Shown here in pieces: positions 41,892-50,180 of a DNA stretch of 64,000 bases. Numbering within the stretch: position 1 is the stretch's first letter; each line of letters opens with the position of its first letter. The position numbers and the translations under genes were made by a program. The notes under the pieces are model-generated. The model was not told the DNA's origin. It saw nothing but the letters and a program-made list of their open reading frames with translations, and did no database searches. The DNA comes from Oryzomonas sagensis (GTDB lineage Bacteria; Desulfobacterota; Desulfuromonadia; Geobacterales; Pseudopelobacteraceae): contig NZ_VZRA01000001.1 in NCBI RefSeq assembly GCF_008802355.1, positions 566,980 through 630,979 of the forward strand. Reading direction: 5' to 3'.

Positions 41892-43160
41892 TCACACCCC
41901 CTGGAGCGCCCTCAGCCGCGCCAGCAGTCCATCCACACCAATCGGCGCGTCCTGTCCGGCCCGTTCCAACAGCGGCCCCACGGCCTGCTCCGGCGGGACG
42001 CGGGGCCAGGCGCTGTCGCTTAAGTGATGCAGCAGGCGCATGGTGCGGAAGGCGTCGAACCAGCCGTGAAAGGCGGTCATCAGCCTCTTTTCGTCGGGGG
42101 TGTGCCGCAGCAGGTTGTCCCAGGCCGCGCCAAAGCCGGCCTGTTCCAGAAAACCGGCCAGATGGGGCGAAATCCCGACCGACCGGCGCAGCAGTTCGGC
42201 GCCGTCCGCCCCGCCATGCCCCCCCACGCACGCCAGCCATTCCCCCAGAATCCCGAAAAGCACCGGCTGGTAAAAGAGCAGCCGCTCCCCGCCGGACGCG
42301 AGCATATCCCCCACGGCGCGGCCGGTACCGAAGGGGACCCGATGGGAAGCGCGGGGCGAGGGGTGGACGATGGTGCCGGCCAAGGGCGCAACCCCGGCCA
42401 CCTTGTGCACCTGCCGGAGAAAGTAGAAATCCTCGCCTGCCAGGCGGCGGTTCATCCCCCCGCTGGCGACGTAGGCCGATGCCCGGCATGCCATGGCGCT
42501 CCCCACGGTATGAAAGGCATAGGGGGAACCGGCCTGTTCCAGCCCCAGCACATAGGTTCGCAGGAATAATTCGTAGCGGTCGATGGCCCCCTGTCCGGCC
42601 GGATCGTCGGCCGGGCGATGGCGATAAGGGATGCTTGCCCCTCCGGCACCGGCATCACGAAAGTGCCGGATGATGGCCGCCAGATAGTCGGGCTGGACGA
42701 TGGTATCGGCGTCGAGGCAGACCAGGAGCGGATCGCCCCCGGCAAAATCCAAATGCCCCAAGGCCAGGTCCAGACCGATTTTGCGCGCCAGCCCCACCCC
42801 CTGTTTCGGCGGCAGTTCGTTGCCCGGCGAGGCGGCATCCACCCAGTGCAGATGCTCCAACCCGTACTCCCGTTTCCAGGCGGGCAACGCCTCCAGGGTG
42901 GCCCGATTGTCGGCCACATCCTCGGGGGGAGCGTCGCTGCGCTGGTTGACCACCACCAGGATCAGGAAACCGGAGCGGGCATCGGGCGGGTTGGCGGCAA
43001 GGGAGTTGAGCATCAGGGGGAGGTTGCGGCGCTCCGCCAGAGCGGGGATGACCACGGCGCCCGTAAACGGCCCGGCGGGCGGGCCTTGGATCTGCCAGGG
43101 GGCGGCGACGCCACGGCTGCGCAGGTAGGCGGCGATGGGGGGTGGGAACAGGCGGGACAT
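41892..43160 (-). CDS. Family 2 glycosyltransferase-like protein
   Basis: The 422-residue protein opens TGAVVIPALAERRNLPLMLNSL, the GT-A nucleotide-sugar start, and has the DxD-like motif LLVCLDADTIVQPDYL and GGASIPYRH. A region downstream, MNRRLAGEDFYFLRQVHK, matches the ED acidic motif. No transmembrane helix seen. The donor and acceptor are unknown; it starts 11 bases downstream of ubiX and may be co-transcribed, though functionally unrelated. Confidence 0.78.
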   Translation of the reverse strand: MSRLFPPPIAAYLRSRGVAAPWQIQGPPAGPFTGAVVIPALAERRNLPLMLNSLAANPPDARSGFLILVVVNQRSDAPPEDVADNRATLEALPAWKREYGLEHLHWVDAASPGNELPPKQGVGLARKIGLDLALGHLDFAGGDPLLVCLDADTIVQPDYLAAIIRHFRDAGAGGASIPYRHRPADDPAGQGAIDRYELFLRTYVLGLEQAGSPYAFHTVGSAMACRASAYVASGGMNRRLAGEDFYFLRQVHKVAGVAPLAGTIVHPSPRASHRVPFGTGRAVGDMLASGGERLLFYQPVLFGILGEWLACVGGHGGADGAELLRRSVGISPHLAGFLEQAGFGAAWDNLLRHTPDEKRLMTAFHGWFDAFRTMRLLHHLSDSAWPRVPPEQAVGPLLERAGQDAPIGVDGLLARLRALQGV

Positions 43161-43171
43161 GCTGCGGGACG

Positions 43172-43780
43172 TCAGCGCTCACCCCAGCGCTTGAAGAGCT
43201 CGTTGGGGATGTCCAACTGGTCCAGGACCTTGCCCACCACGAAGTTCACCAGGTCGTCGATGGTTGCCGGTTGGTGGTAGAAGGCCGGCATGGCCGGGAT
43301 GATGCGGACCCCGGCGCGGGCCAGCTTGAGCATGTTCTCCAGATGGATCTCCGAGAGCGGCGTCTCCCGCGGGACCAGCAGCAGGGGGCGGCGCTCCTTG
43401 AGCATCACGTCCGCCGCCCGCTCGATCAGATTGCCGGAGGTGCCGCAGGCGATGCGCGCCAGGGTGCCCATGCTGCACGGCGCCACGACCATGGCCGCCG
43501 GCGCGGCGGAACCGCTGGCGGCGCAGGCCAAGAGGTCGTCGGCCGCCACCACCTCCACCCCCAGCTTCACCCCGAGATGGGCGCAGAGCCGTGCGGTGGC
43601 GGTGGAGGGGGCGTCCCCCAGGTCCAGGCCGGTCTCCTCGCGGCAGACCAGTTGCCCGCTCTCGCTGGCCGCCACGGTGAGCAAAAAGCCCCGCTTGAGG
43701 AGTTCCTCCATCAGGCGGATGCCGTAGATCGAGCCTGACGCCCCGGTCAGGGCGACGAGCACCCTCTTCTGCGCGGTCAT
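43172..43780 (-). CDS. ubiX: Flavin prenyltransferase UbiX (UbiD partner)
   Basis: I use the ATG overlapping the ubiA stop as ATGA. The 202-residue protein has LVALTGASGSIYGIRLMEEL, the FMN-binding start, and then PCSMGTLARIACGTSGNLIERAADV and LVPRETPLSEIHLENMLKLARAG. UbiX makes the prenylated FMN that UbiD decarboxylases need. ubiA is coupled upstream and ubiD lies 0.2 kb beyond it. Confidence 0.93.
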   Translation of the reverse strand: MTAQKRVLVALTGASGSIYGIRLMEELLKRGFLLTVAASESGQLVCREETGLDLGDAPSTATARLCAHLGVKLGVEVVAADDLLACAASGSAAPAAMVVAPCSMGTLARIACGTSGNLIERAADVMLKERRPLLLVPRETPLSEIHLENMLKLARAGVRIIPAMPAFYHQPATIDDLVNFVVGKVLDQLDIPNELFKRWGER

Positions 43781-44664
43781 GGCCACTTCACCAGCAGGTC
43801 GGCTGCCGTGAAGGCCAGGATGGCGATGCTGATATAGCCGTTCATGTTGAAAAAGGCCGCGTCCAGTTTGTCCAGGTTACCGCCCTTGAGCAGCAGGTGC
43901 TCGTACAGCAGCATGGCACTGGCAACCAGGATGCCGACCAGGAACAGTACCCCCAGGTGCATGGTGACGAACAGCACAAGGAGCAGTCCCAGCATCACCA
44001 GGTGGAACAGGCGTGCCGCCCAGAGCGATCCTTCCACCCCCAGCACCACCGGGATGGAGTGCAGCCCGGCGGCGCGGTCGAACTCCAGGTCCTGGAGGGC
44101 GTAGAGGATGTCGAAACCGGCCACCCAGAAGAGCACGACACCCCCCAGGATCAGGGCGGGGGTATCGATGTTGCCGCGAATGGCGACCCAGGCCCCCATG
44201 GGGGCCGCTGCCAGGCAGATTCCCAGCACCACGTGGGCCAGGGCGGTAAAGCGCTTGCAAAAGGAGTAGAGCACCAGAAAGAAGATGGCCACGGGGGCCA
44301 GCTTCAGGCAGAGCGGGTTGAGCATCGTGGCGGCAAAGAGCAGCAGCAGCGTGGCCGCGACGATGAAGACCAGGGTTGCCCCCTTGCCGATCAGCCCGGC
44401 CGGGATGGCGCGGTTGGCGGTACGGGGGTTTTTGGCGTCGATCTCGGCATCGATGAGGCGGTTCAATCCCATGGCCGCCGTGCGGGCGCCGGCCATGGCC
44501 AGGATGATCCAGAGGACCTGGCGACCGCTGGGAAGGCCGTTCGCCGCCAGGAGCGCCCCGGTCAGGGCAAAGGGGAGCGCAAAGACGGTGTGGGAAAATT
44601 TGATCATCTCCAGAAAGACGGTGATCTTACGCATGAGTCTTGTTTCCGTTGCCATAGCTATCAT
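43777..44664 (-). CDS. ubiA: UbiA-family prenyltransferase
   Basis: The 295-residue polytopic protein has the two Asp-rich motifs: NRLIDAEIDAKNPRTANR and DILYALQDLEFDRAAGLHS. It attaches a polyprenyl chain to an aromatic acid. In organisms with the futalosine route, UbiA/UbiX/UbiD homologues (called MqnP, MqnM, MqnL) do the late menaquinone steps, and Geobacteraceae use menaquinone, so that role is likely. Whether the substrate is 4-hydroxybenzoate or the dihydroxynaphthoate precursor cannot be read here. Confidence 0.9.
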   Translation of the reverse strand: MIAMATETRLMRKITVFLEMIKFSHTVFALPFALTGALLAANGLPSGRQVLWIILAMAGARTAAMGLNRLIDAEIDAKNPRTANRAIPAGLIGKGATLVFIVAATLLLLFAATMLNPLCLKLAPVAIFFLVLYSFCKRFTALAHVVLGICLAAAPMGAWVAIRGNIDTPALILGGVVLFWVAGFDILYALQDLEFDRAAGLHSIPVVLGVEGSLWAARLFHLVMLGLLLVLFVTMHLGVLFLVGILVASAMLLYEHLLLKGGNLDKLDAAFFNMNGYISIAILAFTAADLLVKWP

Positions 44665-44692
44665 TCCGAATAACCTTCCTAAAAATAGTCTG

Positions 44693-44850
44693 CCACAGAG
44701 ACACAGAGGAAAATCTAAAAACTTATTTACAGGATGAAATCTTCATGATGTTGTTTGCAACCTGATTTTAGGTTGTATCCCTTTTATCCTGTTCACCCAT
44801 GTAAGATTGATTCTCTTTTTGTCGTTCTCTGTGTCTCCGTGTCTCTGTGG
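44693..44850. repeat. Dispersed inverted-repeat element
   Basis: Between ubiA and ubiD. The left arm has CCACAGAGACAC and the right arm ends in its near complement, GTGTCTCTGTGG, about 140 bases away. The middle includes TTTTATCCTGTTCACC, like the TTATCCTGTTTATT piece seen again near 55.26 kb. It resembles short repeats scattered in Deltaproteobacteria. Confidence 0.55.
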
Positions 44851-44874
44851 CGGATTTTGTCTGAGCTTTGGATT

Positions 44875-46272
44875 CTAAAACCCGTATTCCCGCCACCGCC
44901 GCGCCACCTGCTCCGCTATGGCCCCATCCGTGACGACCGGCGGACGGGGCGCGCGGCTGCCGGTGGCATCCAATGCCAGCCGCGTGCCGCTCTCGTCGCG
45001 GATCAGGTCGAGGCCATCATCCACCAGATTGATGCCGCGCCAGACCGCACGGGAGAGGTCCGCCGGAACGCCGTCCGCAGCGACAAAGAGCAGCAGGCGG
45101 GCAGCCCTGAACCAGGGGGTCTGCCAGAGCAGGCCGGCAATCTCCCTTACCATGCCGGGGCGCGGGTTTTCAAGGGAAATGATGGCGCTCTGACGGAAGA
45201 CCCATTCCCGGGGAAAACGGATATCGGCCACCGCCGGCGCCAAGCGGCGCACAAAGGCGACGAGCAGCCGTTCCCAGGCCGCGGCCATCCAGCAGTCCTC
45301 CATGGGGGGCGGCCCCACCAGGGTTGCCGGGACAACGGCATCCGCCCGGAGGCTGATGGCGGTCACCCGCACCAGGGGGACCGGCGCAGCGGGCGCATAG
45401 AAGCCGGTATGGTTGCCGAAGGGCCCCTCCATGACCGTCTCAAACGGGTCGGCATGCCCCTCGATCACCACCTCGCACCCGACCGGAACCCGAAGGGGGA
45501 CGCTTCGGCAGGCGGCCAGCTCAAGGGGGGCGTCCCGCAGGAAGCCGGCAAAGGTCATCTCGTCCAGATCGCCCGGCAACGGCAGCATGGCGCTGAAGAG
45601 CGCCGCCGGGGGGCCGCCCAGGGCGATCGCCACCGGCATCGGCTCGCCCCGGCGGCGGTAAGCCTCGAAATGCCGCGCCGCGCCGCTCCCCGGATACCAG
45701 CGCACGGCCAGTTCCCGGGGCCCGCGCACTTGGCAGCGGTACATGCCGCAGTTGGGGCCGGTGCCGTCCGGGGCAACGGTGAACACCTGGGGCAGGGTGA
45801 TGTAGCGCCCATGCCCCTCGCCGGCGCCATCCCCCGGCCAGCTTTGGAGAAAGGGGAACCCGCCCAGGTCGGGTGCCGCCATGGTCATGAGGTCGGGGTC
45901 CTGCCCGGCAGCCGGCGCGAAACGGGAGAACTCCGGCAGGGCGGCGATCCGGCGGTCGAGACCGGCGACATCCCGTTCCGGCAGCGGAGCGAGCAGCGCC
46001 GCCATGCGCTCCGCCAGCCGGTCGAGACGGTCCACCCCCAGGGCCAGGCAGACCCGCCGCAGGGAGCCGAACAGGTTGGTGGCAACGGGGCGGCCGCTCC
46101 CTTTCGGGCGCAGGAAGAGGAGCGCCCGGCCGCCGCCCGGCTGTTTGCAGACCCGGTCGGTAATGGCGGCGATCTCCAGGATTGGGTCGGTCCCGGCCTC
46201 GATGCGGCTCAGTTCCCCCTGCTCTTCCAGGAGGGCGAGGAACTGGCGAAGGTTTTGGATCGGTGCGGTCAT
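44875..46272 (-). CDS. ubiD: UbiD-family decarboxylase
   Basis: Start at the ATG with GGAG eight bases upstream; the 23 extra codons of the longer frame overlap spacer. The 465-residue protein begins QNLRQFLALLEEQGELSRIEA and has GGRALLFLRPKGSGRPVATNLFGS, then PNCGMYRCQVRGP (prFMN/metal-site region), EVVIEGHADPFETVMEGPFGNHTGFY and ISLENPRPGMVREI. It should remove the carboxylate from a prenylated aromatic acid with prFMN from UbiX. It is on the same strand as ubiA and ubiX. Confidence 0.93.
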   Translation of the reverse strand: MTAPIQNLRQFLALLEEQGELSRIEAGTDPILEIAAITDRVCKQPGGGRALLFLRPKGSGRPVATNLFGSLRRVCLALGVDRLDRLAERMAALLAPLPERDVAGLDRRIAALPEFSRFAPAAGQDPDLMTMAAPDLGGFPFLQSWPGDGAGEGHGRYITLPQVFTVAPDGTGPNCGMYRCQVRGPRELAVRWYPGSGAARHFEAYRRRGEPMPVAIALGGPPAALFSAMLPLPGDLDEMTFAGFLRDAPLELAACRSVPLRVPVGCEVVIEGHADPFETVMEGPFGNHTGFYAPAAPVPLVRVTAISLRADAVVPATLVGPPPMEDCWMAAAWERLLVAFVRRLAPAVADIRFPREWVFRQSAIISLENPRPGMVREIAGLLWQTPWFRAARLLLFVAADGVPADLSRAVWRGINLVDDGLDLIRDESGTRLALDATGSRAPRPPVVTDGAIAEQVARRWREYGF

Positions 46273-46346
46273 TTCCACTGCTCCGGCGATGTTGGGCTCA
46301 AGGGGAGTGCGGCACGGGCTTGGGGAAGCGGTGCAGGCCAATTCGC

Positions 46347-47408
46347 CTACCGGGGCTTGATCAGCCGGGTCGGGGCCACATCCCCCAGGGAGAGTTCCCG
46401 TAACAGCCCCTGGGTCAGGAACGCTTCGGCCTCTTCCAGCGCGGCCGGGGTGGAGGGGACATGCCCCAGCTTGCCTCCCGCCATCATGCCGTGCCCGCCG
46501 GCCGCCCCCCTTCCCGCCACCAGCCGCATGATCACCTCGCCCGCATTGAGGAGGCTGTCGGTCGTACGAAGGGAGAGGATCACCTCATCGTTGTAATGCC
46601 CCATGCTCAGCACGGTCTCGACCCCCTCCAGCCTGACCAGATAGTCGGCCACCTCCGCCACCATTTCGGGAAAGCAGATGGCCATCAGGTTAACCACCAG
46701 CAGTTTCCCGTAGAGCATCGTATTTTCGAGACCGCTGTGGATTGCCAGGAAGTACTCCACCGGCAGCTTGGGGTGGGTTATCTCATACAGAATCCGCTTG
46801 TTCGCCACCGGGAAGAGGCGGAGGTACGCGTCCCGGTCGGGCCGGTTCGCCTCCCGCCCCAGGTCCTGGGTCTCGGATTTGATCGCGTAGAAGAGGGCCG
46901 TGGCCAGTTTCGTACCGATGGTGATGTTTTGCGCCACCAGATACTCGTAGAGGATTGTGGCGGTAACGCCGTAATCGTCGCGGATATCCACCCAGCGGCA
47001 CGCTCTGCTCGCTTCGCGCAGAGGGTGATGATCGATGAGGATATCCACCCGGCAGTCCGGGGGAAAGGAGTTGTTTCCCGTGCCCGGCTGGGTGTCCAGC
47101 ATGCAGACCGCGCTGACCTCCCCCATATCGATTGTGCTGAGGGGGTGGAGCGTCATCTCCAGCTCCGTTGCCATGGCGATGTTTTCGCTGCGCCCGATCA
47201 TGCCGGAAAAGGTGATGACCGCATCCCGGCTCAGTTTCATGGCCAGCAGGTGGCGGAGCGCCATGGCCGAGGCCAGGCAATCGGGGTCCGGGTTGTCGTG
47301 GATGACGATGATGGTCTTTCCCCGGCCCTGCAACCATTCCAGCATCCTGTCGGAATGTTCCTTGGAGCGCTGGAGGCATTCCGGCACGCAGTTGTCAGTC
47401 GTCGTCAT
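46347..47408 (-). CDS. DHH-family phosphoesterase (NrnA-like)
   Basis: The 353-residue protein has the DHH signatures IVIHDNPDPDCLASAMALRHLL and VDILIDHHPLREAS. A DHHA1-like C-terminal domain follows, with GMMAGGKLGH (GGGHxxAAG type, here GGHGMMAGG). NrnA-type enzymes degrade very short RNA or pAp; a c-di-nucleotide product role is possible too. Its promoter was not clear. It ends 74 bases before ubiD begins. Confidence 0.85.
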   Translation of the reverse strand: MTTTDNCVPECLQRSKEHSDRMLEWLQGRGKTIIVIHDNPDPDCLASAMALRHLLAMKLSRDAVITFSGMIGRSENIAMATELEMTLHPLSTIDMGEVSAVCMLDTQPGTGNNSFPPDCRVDILIDHHPLREASRACRWVDIRDDYGVTATILYEYLVAQNITIGTKLATALFYAIKSETQDLGREANRPDRDAYLRLFPVANKRILYEITHPKLPVEYFLAIHSGLENTMLYGKLLVVNLMAICFPEMVAEVADYLVRLEGVETVLSMGHYNDEVILSLRTTDSLLNAGEVIMRLVAGRGAAGGHGMMAGGKLGHVPSTPAALEEAEAFLTQGLLRELSLGDVAPTRLIKPR

Positions 47409-47567
47409 GGAGCTTCCCCTTCAAGCGGTTTGTACGTACCTATCATACCAAACCCGTGGCAAAGCGCCATGCTCCCATGCCCTGAGGGGAAAAATCGCTT
47501 TCCGGAGTACGATGGGAATGGGTGGCGTGTCGGGAAGAGGAGAAGATTCAACCAATCCGTCAAAGCC

Positions 47568-48731
47568 CTACAGCATCGATCCCGCGCCGTCCGGGGCCGG
47601 CTCCTCCGGGGAGCAGGAATCGCCGTCAGGGGCCTCCTCGTCCGGTTGCGCAGCGTCCTCCGTATCCCGTGCCGTGGCTGCCGCTACGGCGGCCAACACC
47701 TCTTTGAAGTCGACAACCTTGCCGGCTTCCGGGGTCATGGAGAAGTGCGGCGCATTGTAGCCGTCAAACGTGCTGACCGTTTCAACGCCGATCCGGTACT
47801 CCCCCTTCGTATCGGCGACACTCAGCCGGGTCGCCCAGTAACCGATGTGGCCCGTATGCCCGATGCCCACATCATTGGTCATCGCCAGGACCAATGTGTC
47901 GGCAAGTCCGTCCAGCATCTGCCTGTCCGTGAGCGTAAGCAGTTGCGCATGCTCTTTCTCGTTGATGATCCCTTCCCGAAACAAGGCCTGGGCGACGCCG
48001 CCGATAAGGTCCGCAACCACGGCAACGGCATCGCCATGGCCCAACGTCACCCGAATATGCCGTGTCACCCCGGCTTTCTTATCCTGCCCGGTAAGCGGCT
48101 GGTCGCTGAAACTGGAGTCGTTCAGCGTGGTAACGGCCTTCAGGAGTACGGTTTTGAAAACATCGTTGAACAGATCCATACTCTTTGCGCTGAGGCGATT
48201 GCCGCCGATCAGCTTTGCAAGCTCCGGGGTGCTTGCCGCACCTTCCTGCAGCAACTCGCCGATGTTTATCTTTATCAGCTTGCCCCTGGTTTCAGGGGCC
48301 CGGGGAGCGACAACATCGAGGACCGTATTCAAAAGCGACGTACCCACATAGATCGTTTGGGCGTTGTAATCAAACAACAGGGGCAATTTTATGGAAACGT
48401 CCACGTTGTCCTTGTTGTAGTGCAAATCGTACAGCACCTCCGATTTTTTGGCCGTCATATCGATCGCGCCGTCCATATTCACGGAAAAGCCCCGGACGAT
48501 ATCGAGACCCGTCCCCAGATACTTTACCCCCTTGGCGTTTGCGGCGGTTTCCTCATCCTGTTTCGGCAGGGAGAGCTCGGAGACCCTGCTTTTCGAGCTG
48601 TAGTTGAACCCGGTCGCATCGAGACTCTTTTTCACCGCCCGGGTAAGTTCTTCATGGGGGGACAGGCTCGTGGCGCAACCGCTGATGCAGATAACCATCG
48701 TACCGAGAACCGCCATAATCATCCGCTTCAT
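47568..48731 (-). CDS. Lipoprotein of unknown function
   Basis: ATG chosen with AAGGAG upstream. The 387-residue protein has lipobox ICISGC after a short hydrophobic run. The mature part opens HEELTRAVKKSLDATGFNYSSKSRV and has KGVKYLGTGLDIVRGFSVNMDGAIDM, LLNTVLDVVAP and VTRHIRVTLGHGDA. It ends in an acidic, Pro/Ser-rich tail (DAAQPDEEAPDGDSCSPEEP). No family recognised; it may sit in the outer membrane, periplasmic side. Confidence 0.7.
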   Translation of the reverse strand: MKRMIMAVLGTMVICISGCATSLSPHEELTRAVKKSLDATGFNYSSKSRVSELSLPKQDEETAANAKGVKYLGTGLDIVRGFSVNMDGAIDMTAKKSEVLYDLHYNKDNVDVSIKLPLLFDYNAQTIYVGTSLLNTVLDVVAPRAPETRGKLIKINIGELLQEGAASTPELAKLIGGNRLSAKSMDLFNDVFKTVLLKAVTTLNDSSFSDQPLTGQDKKAGVTRHIRVTLGHGDAVAVVADLIGGVAQALFREGIINEKEHAQLLTLTDRQMLDGLADTLVLAMTNDVGIGHTGHIGYWATRLSVADTKGEYRIGVETVSTFDGYNAPHFSMTPEAGKVVDFKEVLAAVAAATARDTEDAAQPDEEAPDGDSCSPEEPAPDGAGSML

Positions 48732-48861
48732 GGTTTCTCGCTCCTTGTGCCTGGTAACGGTAGTAAACACACACGACAATTGTGGACCACCATACGCAAT
48801 TCCCGGGCAATCCACAAGAGTTCCCGGCAGGCCGTGCCTGCGCACCGCCCCGCCAGCCGCC

Positions 48862-50148
48862 TCATCCCTGTCCCCGCGCCTTCACGATCCCTTCGGCAGC
48901 CCTGATCCCGCTGGCCCAGGCCCCGGTTATGCCGCGGGAGGTGCCGGCGCCGTCCCCGACCATGTAGAGATGGGGGCTGACCCGGAAATGGGGGTCGACG
49001 AAGGAGGGCTTGTTGGCGTACATCTTGATCTCGGGGTAGTACATGATGGTGCTGGGGTGCAGGACCCCGGGGACGATGGTGTCGAGCTTCTTCAGGGCCG
49101 CCCAGATGTGGCGCATGATCTTGGCCGGGACCGCCAGCCCCAGGTCGCCGGCGGTTACCGGGCAGGTGGGACGGAAGGAGTAGAGGTCGTCGTTGAAGGT
49201 CTCGGCCGAGGAGCGTTTTCCCATCCTGAAATCACCCACCCGCTGCATGAGCGGCCGGCCGCCGCCGATCTCGTGGGCCAACCGGCCGAGAAAGAGGGCC
49301 ATCTGCTGGCCGCTGCGGACCGGGTCCTTCAGCCCGATGGTCTTCAGGAGCGCGAAATTGACCAGATCGTTGCCGCTCTTCCGTTCGGACAGGGCATGGC
49401 CGTTGACGAGGCTGAAGTCCTCGTAGCGCTCCAGCACCACCCGGGCGTGCCCCGAGTTGGTGCAGAAGGTCCGCACCCGTTCGGGAAAGTAGAACTTGGG
49501 GTCGTAATAGTCCCTGACGATGGGGTAGTTTGCCAGCCGCGTCTCGACGCGGATGCCCACATCCACGATGTTGTCGATGTAGGGGATGGCAAGTTGCTCC
49601 ATGACGCGTTGCAGAAAGCCGAACCCCTTTCTGCCCGGCGCCATGATCACCGTACCCGCCCGGACCCGCTCCGCACCGTCGATGGTCAGCTCCGCCCCGT
49701 GGTCCGCCTCCCGCACGTCGGTCACCTCGCGCCTCAGCAGGATGTGGACCCCGCGGCCGGCGAGTTCGGCCATCAGGCGCTGGATGAGAAACGTGCTTTG
49801 GTCGGTGCCCACATGGGCCTGGCGGATGTCGTAGAGGGTCACCCCGATCCGTTCGGCGCGCCTGCGGTAGGTCTCCAGATTATGGCGCTCCTTGAAGGTC
49901 GGCTGGAGCTTCTCCTCCACGAGCGGCAGGAGCCGGTCAGCCTCCTCCCTGGTCCAGTACTCTTCGGCAAAGCCGATGGGAAAGGAGTAGTTCTGCTTGC
50001 AGTCGTTCAAAAGGCCGCCGGAGCAGATCGCTTCCTTGTCGATCATCAGGATGGAGATGGCGGGGAGCCGGTCGGTGAGATGAAAGGCGGCCCCGAGGGC
50101 TGCCGGGCCGGTGCCGATGATGACGATGTCGTACTGGTCGGATGCCAT
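48862..50148 (-). CDS. FAD-dependent dehydrogenase, COG2509-like
   Basis: Starts at the ATG with GGAGG seven bases upstream. The 428-residue protein opens YDIVIIGTGPAALGAAFHL (Rossmann GxGxxG) and has IMAPGRKGFGFLQRVMEQL and CTNSGHARVVLERYEDFSLVNGHAL. It ends LYMVGDGAGTSRGITGAWASGIRAAEGI, the second FAD contact. COG2509 proteins are uncharacterised dehydrogenases. It starts 32 bases after glgA's stop, so may be co-transcribed. Substrate unknown. Confidence 0.85.
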   Translation of the reverse strand: MASDQYDIVIIGTGPAALGAAFHLTDRLPAISILMIDKEAICSGGLLNDCKQNYSFPIGFAEEYWTREEADRLLPLVEEKLQPTFKERHNLETYRRRAERIGVTLYDIRQAHVGTDQSTFLIQRLMAELAGRGVHILLRREVTDVREADHGAELTIDGAERVRAGTVIMAPGRKGFGFLQRVMEQLAIPYIDNIVDVGIRVETRLANYPIVRDYYDPKFYFPERVRTFCTNSGHARVVLERYEDFSLVNGHALSERKSGNDLVNFALLKTIGLKDPVRSGQQMALFLGRLAHEIGGGRPLMQRVGDFRMGKRSSAETFNDDLYSFRPTCPVTAGDLGLAVPAKIMRHIWAALKKLDTIVPGVLHPSTIMYYPEIKMYANKPSFVDPHFRVSPHLYMVGDGAGTSRGITGAWASGIRAAEGIVKARGQG

Positions 50149-50180
50149 GGACGGACCTCCGGAAACCATCGTTGGGAACG

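Noticed and set aside
44755-46596. 613-codon plus-strand frame opposite ubiD
   Set aside because: Antisense to the UbiD gene, which has full family motifs.
46461-48905. 814-codon plus-strand frame
   Set aside because: Spans two real minus-strand genes and their spacer; shadow frame.
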